The notes under the pieces are model-generated. The model ran no database searches. It saw only the letters and a list, made by a program, of their open reading frames with translations, and was not told where the DNA came from. A stretch of DNA of 27,772 nucleotides from positions 1 to 27,772 of the forward strand of contig JBBATH010000023.1 of assembly GCA_040398845.1 (NCBI GenBank), given 5' to 3'. A program made the position numbers and the translations under genes. Shown here piece by piece: positions 1-8,504 of this stretch (position 1 is its first letter; every line of letters starts with the position of its first letter). This stretch comes from WLND01 sp040398845. GTDB taxonomy: Bacteria; Actinomycetota; Actinomycetes; S36-B12.

Positions 1-41
1 TAATGCGTAGGTCCGGGGTTCAAATCCCCGAGGCGGCTCCA
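1..41 (+). tRNA. tRNA-Thr(CGT), 3' part (5' part lies left of the window)
   Basis: The T arm (CGGGG, loop TTCAAAT, CCCCG at 14-30), the 3' acceptor strand AGGCGGC (31-37), discriminator T and encoded CCA (39-41) are visible. The anticodon identity comes from the matching copy at the right end, where the loop CTCGTAA precedes the shared sequence, giving anticodon CGT (Thr). At this end the 5' half of the gene should lie just outside the window, so this is probably the functional copy restored by integration. Confidence 0.8.
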
Positions 42-55
42 GACAAAACGGACAT
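1..55 (+). repeat. Left attachment site (attL core), direct repeat with 23485-23539
   Basis: The 55 bases are identical to 23485-23539 and the match ends exactly at GACAT (next bases ATTT here, GTGA at the right end). The match covers the 3' part of the tRNA plus 14 bases beyond its CCA. This is the standard signature of tyrosine-recombinase integration into a tRNA 3' end. Its left limit is cut by the window edge. Confidence 0.9.
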
Positions 56-67
56 ATTTCGGGTGCG

Positions 68-94
68 CTAAACCGAGATTAAACCGAAAGACCA
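68..94 (+). promoter_or_regulatory. Putative integrase arm-type sites, left end
   Basis: TAAACCGA occurs twice in 68-89, and the 14-mer AGATTAAACCGAAA (76-89), followed shortly by CCACC, recurs at 23383-23396 just inside the right attachment site in the same orientation. In the excised circle the two copies would flank the core about 20 bp to one side and about 90 bp to the other, as arm sites of a tyrosine integrase do. No binding data; inference from position and repetition. Confidence 0.5.
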
Positions 95-224
95 CCCCGG
101 GCGCGCAAGATCCCCACGGGGCAGGACAGTTCATCTGCACCCCCATGATGTATGCGAATGGAAGTCCAATGGCTTCCGCGCCCCTCTGCTCCCGAACAGT
201 TGCGCAGGATCCACAGGGTGCCCT

Positions 225-251
225 GGGTGAGCGAGTCGCTGCTGCTCACCC
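225..251. promoter_or_regulatory. Inverted repeat upstream of hsdM
   Basis: GGGTGAGC (225-232) and GCTCACCC (244-251) form a perfect 8-bp inverted repeat with an 11-base spacer, ending 32 bases before the hsdM start. It could be an operator for the restriction operon or a weak hairpin. There is no following T-run, so a terminator is unlikely. The rest of 56-283 contains no gene I can support. Confidence 0.35.
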
Positions 252-283
252 TGTCTGTCGCTCTCCGCCAATAGCCTTGGGCC

Positions 284-1837
284 GTGAAAGCAACAGATCT
301 TGCCAAGGTGCGCAGCACCCTGTGGGCAGCCGCCGACGAGTTGCGAGCCAACTCCAAGCTCACTCCAGGGCAGTACCGCGATCCGGTGCTGGGGTTGGTC
401 TTTCTCGCATATGCGGAGAACCGGTTCGAGTCCGTCCGTGGCGATGTCGAGGCGAAGGCCACCACCCGCAACCCGGCGACCGTGGCGGACTACAAGGCAA
501 GGTCCGTGCTCTATGTTCCGGACGAGGCGCGGCTGTCATTCCTGAACACCCTGCCAGAGGGAGACGACATCGGGAAGGCGGTAGATGACGCGATCAAGGC
601 CACCGAAGCCGCTAACCCGGAACTGAAGGACATCTTGCCGCGCGGTTACCAGAAGCTCGAGCGCTCGACCCTGATCGAGCTGCTGCGGCTGTTCGCGCCG
701 TTGCCGACCCAGCTCGAGGGTGATGCGTTCGGCTTCATCTACGAAGACTTCCTCTCCAATTTCGCTGCTCAGGAAGGCAAGGGCGGCGGAGAGTACTTCA
801 CGCCCTACGCCATCGTCCGGCTGATCGTTGAGATCCTGCAGCCCTTCCGGGGTCGCGTATTCGACCCGGCGTGCGGTTCGGGCGGCATGTTCGTGCAGTG
901 CGCGAAGTTCGTCGAGCGACACCATGAGTCAGCCACGAGCAGGCTGTCCATTTTCGGCGCGGAGAAGACTGAGGACACGGTCCCTCTGGCGAAGATGAAC
1001 CTCGCTCTGCATGGGCTCTCGGGTGATATTCGACAGGCAAACAGTTACTACGAGGATCCTCACGCCGCCCCGGCAGCATTCGACTACGTGATGGCCAATC
1101 CACCATTCAACGTGGACAAGGTGAAGAAGGAACAGCTCGCGGGTGACAGGCGTTTCCCCTTCGGCCTGCCCAAGGCCGATAACGCGAACTACCTCTGGAT
1201 CCAGCAGTTCTACGCCGCCCTCAACGACTAGGGGCGAGCGGGCTTCGTCATGGCCAACTCGGCCGGCGATGCGGGCCATTCGGAGAAGGAGATCCGCAAA
1301 CAGATCGTCGAATCCGGGGCCGTGGACGTGATGGTGGCCATCAGCTCCAACTTCTTCTACACAGTCACGCTGCCTGTCACCCTGTGGTTTCTCGACAAGG
1401 CCAAGGCTGCCTCCCCGCGCCAAGACACTGTCCTGTTCGTCGATGCACGCCACATCTACAAGCAGGTCGACCGGGCCCATCGCGATTTCAAGCCCGAACA
1501 GATCGAGTTCCTAGCGAATGTCGTGCGTCTGTACCGCGGAGAGGACATCGAGACCACTGAGGGCAGCGATGCCCTGCTCACGGCATCCTTCCCCGACGGT
1601 AGGTACGAGGATGTCCCTGGGCTCTGCAAGGCCGTCACGCGAGCTCAGATCGAAGCCCAGGGTTGGAGCCTCAACCCAGGCCGGTACACGGGTTCGGCGG
1701 CAATCGACGAGGCCGACGAGGACTTCGCCCTGAAGCTCGAAGAGCTGTTCGAGGAGTTCACGCGACTTAGTGATGAGGCCGATGCTCTGCGAGCAACGGT
1801 CGATGCAACTGTCCAAGGCATCCTCGACCATGAGTGA
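284..1837 (+). pseudogene. hsdM: Type I restriction-modification methyltransferase subunit HsdM, interrupted by one in-frame TAG
   Basis: HsdM is the N6-adenine methyltransferase subunit of type I restriction enzymes. It pairs with HsdS to methylate the target and is required for HsdR restriction. The frame from GTG 284 has 517 codons, the usual length. An N-terminal helical domain covers about residues 1-150, the SAM-binding motif FDPACGSGG lies at 193-201 and the catalytic NPPF at 272-275. Codon 316 is TAG (1229-1231), in the segment between ALND and GRAGFVMANS. The same frame then continues intact to 1837 with the conserved C-terminal part. No indel is needed; one base change (CAG or AAG to TAG) explains it. 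The stop overlaps the hsdS start. If not read through, the product is a 315-residue fragment that still contains motifs I and IV. A re-start at ATG 1250 is possible. The GTG start has a weak ribosome binding site. Confidence 0.9.
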
Positions 1838-3083
1838 ATGGCGCGAATGCAGATTGGGCGAAGTCCTGGATGTCCATCACGGCTGGGCCTTCAAGGGCGA
1901 GCACTTCGCGGAAGCGGGTGAGCTAATCGTTCTAACGCCTGGGAATTTCAACGAGCTCGGCGGGTTCAAGCCCAAGAGTGGCACCGAGAAGTTCTACCGC
2001 GGCACATTCCCCGATAGATTCCTGCTTCCCCGGGGGGCGGTTGTCGTGGCGATGACGGAGCAGGCGCACGGATTGCTTGGCAGTTCGGCGACGATTCCCG
2101 AAGAAGGCCGCTATCTCCACAACCAGCGAATCGGTCTGCTTGAAGTCACTAACGCGGAAGCCTTGGATCTTCGCTTCTCGTACCACCTGATGAACACACC
2201 CCATGTGCGTCGACAGATCCAGGCAACTTCTACCGGCTCCAAGGTGCGTCACACGGCCCCTGCGCGGATTCGCGACGTCTCAGTTGCGCTGCCACCGATT
2301 GCGACGCAACAGGCCGCTGCGAGTGCACTCGATGCCATCGACACGCTCGTTGAGAACAACCTGCGGCGTGTCGAGGTGCTGGAGGGAATAGCGCGGACGA
2401 TCTACCGCGAGTGGTTCGTGAGGTTCCGCTACCCGGGCCGCCAAGTCGCACCCCTCAGCGAGTGTGCCCTTGGCTCGGTCCCGGCGGGGTGGGAGGTTTC
2501 CACGCTCGCCGCCATTGCTGACATCACGATGGGGCAGTCGCCGCGGTCGGAGTACTACAACGATGAAGGACTCGGCAGGCCGTTCCATCAGGGTGTCACA
2601 GACTTCGGCTCGCACTTCCCGGTGACCACGAAGTGGTGCACCGTCGAGGGCCGCACGGCGATTGCAGGGGACATTCTGGTCAGCGTCCGCGCTCCTGTCG
2701 GTCGCATCAACATCGCAGACGTCGACATGACAATTGGCCGTGGTCTGTCGGCCATCCGGGCGAGAGACGGTCGCCAGGCCCTACTACTTGGCCAACTCCG
2801 AGAGGTCTTTGCTGAGGAAGACTCCTTGGGCAACGATGGCGCGATCTTCAAATCATTGGGGAAAGCGGAGTTGGCTTCCCTGCGCGTTGTCGTTCCGCCA
2901 CCCGACGTCGCGGACGCAGCCAACACCATGCTCGCCGCGAACCGCGACATGATTCGTGGACTGGTGCAGGCGGCCACGCGCCTGACCTCGCTTCGCGACC
3001 TATTGCTACCAAGACTGGTGACCGGACAGACGCTAGATCTGTCCGCCGGCTTTGATGGCCCGTACGAGGAAGCGATCGCGTGA
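1830..3083 (+). CDS. hsdS: Type I restriction-modification specificity subunit HsdS
   Basis: HsdS recognises the bipartite DNA target of the type I complex. The protein has 417 residues and the usual tandem layout: a first target-recognition domain (about 1-150, opening with SEWRECRLGEVLDV), a central conserved helical region (about 153-205, with LPPIATQQ and an IYREWFVRFRYPG segment), a second target-recognition domain (about 215-345, opening at VPAGWEVSTLAAI), and a C-terminal conserved helical region (about 345-405, ending LLLPRLVTGQ). I chose ATG 1830, which overlaps the end of hsdM by 8 bases and matches the usual HsdS N terminus. Longer starts upstream add residues unlike the family. 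Its stop overlaps the hsdR ATG (TGATG), so the three genes form one translationally coupled operon. Confidence 0.95.
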   Translation: MSEWRECRLGEVLDVHHGWAFKGEHFAEAGELIVLTPGNFNELGGFKPKSGTEKFYRGTFPDRFLLPRGAVVVAMTEQAHGLLGSSATIPEEGRYLHNQRIGLLEVTNAEALDLRFSYHLMNTPHVRRQIQATSTGSKVRHTAPARIRDVSVALPPIATQQAAASALDAIDTLVENNLRRVEVLEGIARTIYREWFVRFRYPGRQVAPLSECALGSVPAGWEVSTLAAIADITMGQSPRSEYYNDEGLGRPFHQGVTDFGSHFPVTTKWCTVEGRTAIAGDILVSVRAPVGRINIADVDMTIGRGLSAIRARDGRQALLLGQLREVFAEEDSLGNDGAIFKSLGKAELASLRVVVPPPDVADAANTMLAANRDMIRGLVQAATRLTSLRDLLLPRLVTGQTLDLSAGFDGPYEEAIA

Positions 3084-6000
3084 TGGCGCCAATGGGTCCG
3101 GAGGCCCGGTACGTGGAAGGCCCCAGTATTGATCTGCTGGCTGAGCTCGGTTGGACTCCCGTCGATGCCTTCGCTGAGACTCTCGGTGACCGGGGGACGC
3201 TCGGCCGGGATTCTCAGCACGACGTTGTGCTGACCCATCGACTCCGTTTCGCAATGCGCGAGCTCAACCCTCAAGACGTGCCGGACGGGGCTATTAACGA
3301 GGCGATTGAGGCGCTGGCATGGGATCGTTCGGTCATGGACCCCGTCAAGGCAAACCGTGACGTCTACGACTTGATTCGCGATGGCTTTCCGGCCGAATGG
3401 ACGGATGACACCGGGCAGAGGCGGTTCGAGACCGTGCGGTTCGTGGACTTCAAGGGCGCTTCCAACAACGACCTCCTGGCCGTACAGCAGATGTGGGTCA
3501 AGGGGCATCTCCACAGCCGCCGCCTGGACGTCGCACTCTTCGTCAACGGCCTTCCGCTGGTGCTGATGGAGTTCAAGGAGCCCGGAGTGTCCGTCAAGGC
3601 GGCCTTCGACGCGAACCTGACCGACTACCGCGACACCATCCCGCAGTTGTTCGTGCCCAACTGCTTCGTGCTGTTGTCAAACGGCAGCGATGCGAAAGTC
3701 GGCTCCACGTTCTCGCCGTGGGAATTCTTCGGTGACTGGAAAGTCATCGACGCTCAAGGCGGGCGCGGGGCGATAGCCCTGGAGACCGCGCTACGTGGCA
3801 CCTGTGATCCGGAGATCCTTCTGGACCTGTTCGAAAACTATGTCGCGTACTTGGAGCGACCCGGCGGCCTCATCAAGGTCGTCGCCCGATGCCACCAGTA
3901 CATCGGGGTGAACGCCGCCATCGAGAACCTTCACCGAGCGCGTGCCGAGGAGGACAAGCGCCTTGGTGTCTTCTGGCACACCCAGGGGTCGGGCAAGTCC
4001 CTGTCGATGCTGTGGTTCACCCAGAAGGTACTGCGCCACATTCCAGGCGGGTGGACGTTCGTCATGGTCACGGACAGAACCGAACTCGACACCCAACTCC
4101 ACGGTGAGTTTGCCGACGCGGGCGCCATACCACCGGAGGCGAGGGTCCACGCAAAGTCGATCGCCAACCTGCGAGAGTTGCTAGCGGCCGAACATCGCTA
4201 TGTGTTCACGCTGATCCAGAAGTTCCAGCCGTCCAAGGCGGCAGGTGAACGCGAGATGCCGGTTCTCTCCGAACGCTCAGATGTGATCGTCATCACCGAC
4301 GAGGCCCATCGCAGCCAGTACGACACGCTCGCACTCAACATGCGCCGGGCCCTTCCCAAAGCGTCGTTCATGGGCTTCACTGGCACGCCGCTGATCGCAG
4401 GGGAAGAGCAGGCCACGCGGGAACAGTTTGGTGACTACGTCAGCATCTACAACTTCCGAGACGCGATCGAAGACGGCGCTACTGTGCCTCTGTACTACGA
4501 GAACCGCATCCCCGAGCTGCAACTGATCAACGAGGACTTCACTGACGAGCTGAACACCCTGTTGGAGGCCGCGGAACTCGATGAGGTCGCCGAAGGTGCA
4601 TTGGCGCGTGAGTTCGGAACGCAGTACACGCTGCTCACGCGCCCTGAGCGACTCAAGGCGATCGCCAAGGACCTCGTCGCTCACTTCGTCGGGCGTGGCT
4701 TTTCTGGCAAGGCAATGTACGTCGGACTCGACAAGGCCGCCGCGGTGCGAATGCACGACTTGGTCAAGGGAGCCTGGGCCGCGCATCTGGCCGAACTGAA
4801 GGCGGAGCACGACGCCCTGCCACCGCTGGAGCGAGCGTGGCTCGCGTCCCGGATCGAGCTTATGGAAAGCACGGACATGGCGGTCGTCGTGTCCCAGAGC
4901 CAGAACGAGCTCAAGAACCTCGACGATCTTGGACTCGACATCCGACCCCATCGCGACCGGATGAACCGCGAAGACCTCGCGGAGAAGTTCAAGGACGCGG
5001 ACGACGCCCTGCGGCTGGTCTTCGTCTGCGCAATGTGGATGACTGGTTTCGACGCGCCATCGGTCTCGACCGTCTACCTCGATCGACCGATGAAGAACCA
5101 CACCCTTATGCAGACCATCGCACGAGCCAATCGAGTCTTCCCCGACAAGGACAACGGCCTCATCGTGGACTACGTCGGGGTGTTCCGAAACCTGGAGAAG
5201 GCCCTCGTCATCTACGGCGCGGCCAGCACAGGCGAGGCACCCATCGAGATCATCGACGCGCTCGCGGGCGAACTGGACCTCGCTGTCGCTGACCTCATCT
5301 CCTTCTGTGCAACTCGAGGGATCGACCTAATCGCGATGCGCGACGCGGAGGGTTTTGACCACATCGCCAAGCGCGACGCGGCCGTCGAAGCACTTCTCGT
5401 AGACGGCGACACTCGCAACGACTTCACGGTGAAGGCTCGGCAGATCCGCAAGCTCTTCAGGGCTCTTCTGCCGAACCCTCAAGCCGCAGCTCAGCAGCGC
5501 ACAGTGGCTGCCATCCGGACCTTGCACGACCGCATCATCGAAGTCACGAGTCCCCCCAAGGCGGACATCTCAGCTGTAGCCAATGCTGTCGACGCGCTGC
5601 TGGACCGCTCCGTCGGAGCGGAGGAGTACGTCATCCGCGCCGCAGCCGAGGGAACGCACCCTGATCCGCTGATCGACCTGTCGCTCATCGACTTCGAGGG
5701 GCTGGCGGCCGGGTTTGCTGGCCGCAAGCGGGCCGAAACGGACCGCCTTGCGCAGTTGCTCCGGCAGGACGCCGTCTCCGCCGCTTTACGCAACCCGACC
5801 CGCTACGAGTTGGTGGAACGCATCGAGCAGTTGATCGATGACTACAACGCGGGCAGCGTCAACATCGACGAGTACCTGCGCCGCCTCATTGAGCTGTCCC
5901 AGACCCTCACCCACGAGGAACAGCGTGCCCTCCGAGAGGATCTGACGGAGGAGGAACTCGCGATCTTCGATCTACTCACCCGACCCGATCCAACGCTCAC

Positions 6001-6406
6001 GGACGTGGAGCGGGAAGTGGTCAAGGCAGGGGCGAAGAAGTTGCTGGAGCACCTCCACGAGAGGCTAGTGCAGGACTGGCGCCTGAAGGTCGCCGCGATC
6101 AACGACGTCAACAGCACCATTCGGCGTGTCCTGGATGAGAGCCTCCCCGAGTCGCCGTACACCGCCGAGATCTTCGACACCAAGGTCCAGCTGGTCTTCG
6201 ACCATGTCCTCACCGCATACGGCGACAACGGAGACAGCGCCTACGACCTGAGGCCTGATTTCCAGCATCCAGCGAGCTTCGCGGTCGAGTATTTGGGACC
6301 CATCGACGTCAACCAGTTCACTGAAGACGTCGTTGCCCGGATTCACGCCGATCCGGTGTTTGCGAACCGAGTGGCTGACCAACTGGCACACTCCGACCAG
6401 CCGTGA
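3083..6406 (+). CDS. hsdR: Type I restriction endonuclease and translocase subunit HsdR
   Basis: HsdR is the ATP-dependent DNA translocase and nuclease of type I enzymes and cuts unmethylated DNA far from the recognition site. The protein has 1107 residues, typical for the family. The N-terminal nuclease domain shows the PD-(D/E)xK pattern with D149 and E163-F-K165. The superfamily 2 helicase core has Walker A TQGSGKS (about 300-306), a DEAH box (406-409), the GFTGTPL motif III region and an IARANRVFPDK motif VI region. The C-terminal part (about 900-1107) is the family's helical tail. The start is ATG 3083, in TGATG overlap with hsdS; GTG 3080 is also possible. The frame is fully open. HsdR needs HsdM and HsdS to act, so the TAG in hsdM decides whether this intact gene has a function. 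Confidence 0.96.
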   Translation: MAPMGPEARYVEGPSIDLLAELGWTPVDAFAETLGDRGTLGRDSQHDVVLTHRLRFAMRELNPQDVPDGAINEAIEALAWDRSVMDPVKANRDVYDLIRDGFPAEWTDDTGQRRFETVRFVDFKGASNNDLLAVQQMWVKGHLHSRRLDVALFVNGLPLVLMEFKEPGVSVKAAFDANLTDYRDTIPQLFVPNCFVLLSNGSDAKVGSTFSPWEFFGDWKVIDAQGGRGAIALETALRGTCDPEILLDLFENYVAYLERPGGLIKVVARCHQYIGVNAAIENLHRARAEEDKRLGVFWHTQGSGKSLSMLWFTQKVLRHIPGGWTFVMVTDRTELDTQLHGEFADAGAIPPEARVHAKSIANLRELLAAEHRYVFTLIQKFQPSKAAGEREMPVLSERSDVIVITDEAHRSQYDTLALNMRRALPKASFMGFTGTPLIAGEEQATREQFGDYVSIYNFRDAIEDGATVPLYYENRIPELQLINEDFTDELNTLLEAAELDEVAEGALAREFGTQYTLLTRPERLKAIAKDLVAHFVGRGFSGKAMYVGLDKAAAVRMHDLVKGAWAAHLAELKAEHDALPPLERAWLASRIELMESTDMAVVVSQSQNELKNLDDLGLDIRPHRDRMNREDLAEKFKDADDALRLVFVCAMWMTGFDAPSVSTVYLDRPMKNHTLMQTIARANRVFPDKDNGLIVDYVGVFRNLEKALVIYGAASTGEAPIEIIDALAGELDLAVADLISFCATRGIDLIAMRDAEGFDHIAKRDAAVEALLVDGDTRNDFTVKARQIRKLFRALLPNPQAAAQQRTVAAIRTLHDRIIEVTSPPKADISAVANAVDALLDRSVGAEEYVIRAAAEGTHPDPLIDLSLIDFEGLAAGFAGRKRAETDRLAQLLRQDAVSAALRNPTRYELVERIEQLIDDYNAGSVNIDEYLRRLIELSQTLTHEEQRALREDLTEEELAIFDLLTRPDPTLTDVEREVVKAGAKKLLEHLHERLVQDWRLKVAAINDVNSTIRRVLDESLPESPYTAEIFDTKVQLVFDHVLTAYGDNGDSAYDLRPDFQHPASFAVEYLGPIDVNQFTEDVVARIHADPVFANRVADQLAHSDQP

Positions 6407-6578
6407 CTCTCGACCCCGCCACTTTCCTCGCCTTTGGGAAGCCCACTACCCGCAGAACACCGATCTGGTCATCCGTTCCCGCCGCCGTACCGTGGACACC
6501 GGGCGCTGACTGAGTGACGATCGGTCCCTCACGTGTACCGGTCAGCCGTCACGGCCCGTACCCGTCGAAGGAGGCTCT
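6407..6578 (+). other. Spacer after hsdR, possibly holding a decayed short gene
   Basis: A GTG overlapping the hsdR stop opens a short frame (VTLDPATFLAF), and a neighbouring frame reads on with LWEAHYPQNTDLVIRSRRR before a TGA at about 6510. Together they look like a frameshifted scrap of a small protein. Type I operons in actinobacteria often carry an extra small gene after hsdR, but I cannot name this one. No complete gene is supported. Confidence 0.25.
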
Positions 6579-7184
6579 ATGGGGGAGGCAGCGACCGAGC
6601 CGCCGGCCGATCTGAAGCCGGAGCTGTGCCTGACGAACCTGACTCTGTACTTCGATACCAACATCATCGGCGACGCTGCACCCGCGACGGCGGAACTCTG
6701 GAAATGCCGGGAAGAGGGCTGGATCTGCATCCAGAAGGGCGACGCGCTGGATGACGAACTGTCCACGCGACAGGACCCAGACCACCGGGCGGAACTGCTT
6801 GCCGAGAGCGATTCGCTGGCCGAGAGCTACGGCGTACTCGTGATCGGGTCGTCGAAACTCGGGCGAGCCGTGCTCGCCGCCGATGACGAGGTTGAGACCT
6901 TCGAAGCGGTCAAGCAGTTGATCTTCCCGAACAAGGTCAGGTTCAAGGACCGCGACATACGCGATGTGAGGCACGTCCATACGGCGCTTAAGTACCAGGC
7001 GGACATCCTCGTCACTCGGGATGGCTACAGGAGGCAGCGGGGAGCCGTCCGAGCAGTGTTCCCGATGGACCTGCTGACACCAGAGGAGGCATTGGAGCTG
7101 GTCCGAGAGCGGATCGCGGATACCCGAGAGGCTCGGCAACCAGGGGAGGCCCGCTGGCTGCCCCGGTGGGTGCCCGGTGCCTAG
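6579..7184 (+). CDS. PIN-domain protein, predicted ribonuclease
   Basis: The 201-residue protein shows the acidic residues of the PIN nuclease fold: FDTN at 25-28 (D26), acidic residues around 57-60, and a late cluster with D126, D129 and a TRDG turn (D148) separated by a helix containing HVHTALKYQADILV. PIN domains use these acids to bind metal and cleave RNA, often as toxins. The start at ATG 6579 follows a strong AAGGAGG five bases upstream. It lies 172 bases after hsdR and 40 bases before another small gene, which does not look like a known VapB-type antitoxin, so a toxin role is not established. It ends in TAG, one of few natural TAG stops in the window. Confidence 0.7.
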   Translation: MGEAATEPPADLKPELCLTNLTLYFDTNIIGDAAPATAELWKCREEGWICIQKGDALDDELSTRQDPDHRAELLAESDSLAESYGVLVIGSSKLGRAVLAADDEVETFEAVKQLIFPNKVRFKDRDIRDVRHVHTALKYQADILVTRDGYRRQRGAVRAVFPMDLLTPEEALELVRERIADTREARQPGEARWLPRWVPGA

Positions 7185-7224
7185 ATGATGGGCCGTGGTC
7201 AGTCGATCCTGGGACACTTGACCC

Positions 7225-7656
7225 ATGAGATCCGGCGACGACAGCAGTCTGCTTGCAATGCACCTGCAGGTTGACGTGAACGTGGTTGCTGTGACTCTGC
7301 CGGGTCCCTGGAGGAAGGCGACTGCTTGGCGAGAAGGGCTGACCGGCGCCGTATTCATCTTCGCGACAGGGCGCACCGTCGCCATTCGCACGGTATCCGT
7401 GCCCACGGGTTCGCTCGATTTCGATCTTGACGCGGCCCTCGATGCCGGCGTGTGGCCAGAGGACCTTGAGCCGAGCCTGCGTTGGGTCGAGGTCGGGCCC
7501 GCGGTGGCCGTCACCTCGGGCAACGGCGCGATCGACTGGGAGGTCGGACAACCGATGCTGCGAATCGACCTCGATGATGACAACGGCCGTTTCCTCGAGG
7601 CCATCCACGCAGCCGTCGAGCGAATCCTGACCGACGCGGGGCGCCAGGAGGACTGA
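7225..7656 (+). CDS. Uncharacterised 143-residue protein next to the PIN gene
   Basis: I do not recognise a family. The predicted protein is acidic, with a probable alpha/beta layout: alternating strands in the first half (LQVDVNVVAVTL, GAVFIFATGRTVAIRTV), an acidic middle, and a C-terminal helix (RFLEAIHAAVERILTDAG). It has no signal peptide or membrane segment. The start ATG 7225 has no clear ribosome binding site. Its place 40 bases after the PIN gene on the same strand suggests co-transcription and makes it a candidate partner or inhibitor of that nuclease, but this is inference only. Confidence 0.55.
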   Translation: MRSGDDSSLLAMHLQVDVNVVAVTLPGPWRKATAWREGLTGAVFIFATGRTVAIRTVSVPTGSLDFDLDAALDAGVWPEDLEPSLRWVEVGPAVAVTSGNGAIDWEVGQPMLRIDLDDDNGRFLEAIHAAVERILTDAGRQED

Positions 7657-8100
7657 TCTCGAAGGGGCATACCCGAGCTGACCGGTGCGGGGCTGGGTCC
7701 GCTTATTGCTCACATAGGCTGACTGGTCTCCTGGCCGTGTCCCCTCGCACGCTCGCTCACTTCCCGCTCGCCGGGACGGCCAAGCGACGCGGCCGTGGCC
7801 GTGACTGGCCGTACCCTGGCTTAGAAGATTCCACGGAATTGCTCAACGCGAATGTGAATCACAGCGGTCGCTCAAGGCCGCAGTCCCTGCACTGAATTCG
7901 GACGCCCAGCCGCTGGCTTCTGGCCCTGACCGCGACCCTGACGGCAGCTCATGAGGCGCAGGTGAGAACGCCCGACGGGACCTCCTCGAGCCACGTCAGG
8001 CTCCTCCCGCGACCTGCCACAGGCGACATTGCGGGGACCCAGATCGGCACCGCCGTGGGATCAATTCCGGCCTGGCCGTCCCGCCACGCCCCGGCCGAAT
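7657..8100. other. Non-coding stretch before the mobilization region
   Basis: About 440 bases without a supportable gene on either strand; open frames here are short and lack start signals. It runs into the repeat-rich region at 8101-8238 and may belong to the transfer origin region, but apart from GC-rich local inverted repeats around 7785-7815 I see no distinct structure in it. Confidence 0.5.
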
Positions 8101-8129
8101 GCGAGGCACCGAGGGGGCAACACCGTTGA
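8101..8129 (+). repeat. Palindrome-bearing 29-bp repeat, copy A
   Basis: The 29 bases match 12890-12918 at 28 positions and 8167-8195 at 21 positions. The centre is an inverted repeat, CAAC-ACC-GTTG, extended by GGG/CCC with one mismatch. The downstream AGTAG element is also shared by all copies (three or four bases after GTTGA). Copies A and B precede the relaxase operon and copy C precedes the excisionase/integrase operon, so a shared operator or relaxosome-binding site is likely. Confidence 0.65.
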
Positions 8130-8166
8130 CCCAGTAGAAGCGCGACGCCGCTGCGTGGCCGCGAAT

Positions 8167-8195
8167 GCGTGACACGGCGGGGCCAATCGCGTTGA
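8167..8195 (+). repeat. Palindrome-bearing 29-bp repeat, copy B (diverged)
   Basis: It lies 66 bp (about six helical turns) after copy A and is preceded by the same GAATGCG. It keeps the centre as CAAT-CGC-GTTG, then GTTGA and AGTAG. It matches copy A at 21 of 29 bases. Same-face spacing fits cooperative protein binding. Confidence 0.5.
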
Positions 8196-8207
8196 GCAAG
8201 TAGCGGA

Positions 8208-8238
8208 GCGGATCGCCGGACGCCGTCCGGCGATCCGC
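8208..8238. promoter_or_regulatory. Perfect 14-bp hairpin, candidate oriT
   Basis: GCGGATCGCCGGAC (8208-8221) and its exact reverse complement (8225-8238) are separated by GCC. The hairpin ends 17 bases before the ATG of the first mobilization gene and two bases before its ribosome binding site (GGGAAGGGGG). MobF relaxases such as TrwC bind a hairpin next to the nick site, and oriT usually lies beside the relaxase operon, so this is the best oriT candidate. It could instead act as an attenuator or translational control hairpin. The nick site itself cannot be assigned. Confidence 0.5.
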
Positions 8239-8255
8239 GCGGGAAGGGGGCACGC

Positions 8256-8504
8256 ATGGAGACCCGGGCGGCGCGGCGTGCGCGCCGGCAAGCGGAAGCC
8301 TTCATCAACGAGACACGCGACCACATGTTCAGCACGACGAACCACGAAGGACGCACGAGCCCAGGCACGACGACCAGCACGGCCACGACGCGCCAAGGAG
8401 GCCACGACAGCAGCGGATGCATGGCCATGAACCAACAGCCGAATTCACATCCGGCTTGGAATCAGGATTCTCGGGCCCGCCGCGCAGCCGGGTCGGGCCG
8501 ATGA
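8256..8504 (+). CDS. Small protein at the head of the relaxase operon
   Basis: An 82-residue protein starting at ATG 8256 behind a strong purine-rich site (GGGAAGGGGG, 8241-8250). Its stop overlaps the relaxase start in ATGA (8501-8504), so the two are translationally coupled. The N terminus is very basic (METRAARRARRQAEAF); the rest is polar and rich in Thr, Ser and His, with no known domain. Position and charge suggest a DNA-binding relaxosome accessory protein, but low-complexity composition leaves open that it is only a leader frame that couples translation. Confidence 0.5.
   Translation: METRAARRARRQAEAFINETRDHMFSTTNHEGRTSPGTTTSTATTRQGGHDSSGCMAMNQQPNSHPAWNQDSRARRAAGSGR

Noticed and set aside
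6549..7670. 373-codon minus-strand frame across the PIN gene and its neighbour
   Set aside because: The plus strand has a strong ribosome binding site and PIN motifs; the minus frame has low-complexity Arg/Ser composition typical of a shadow.
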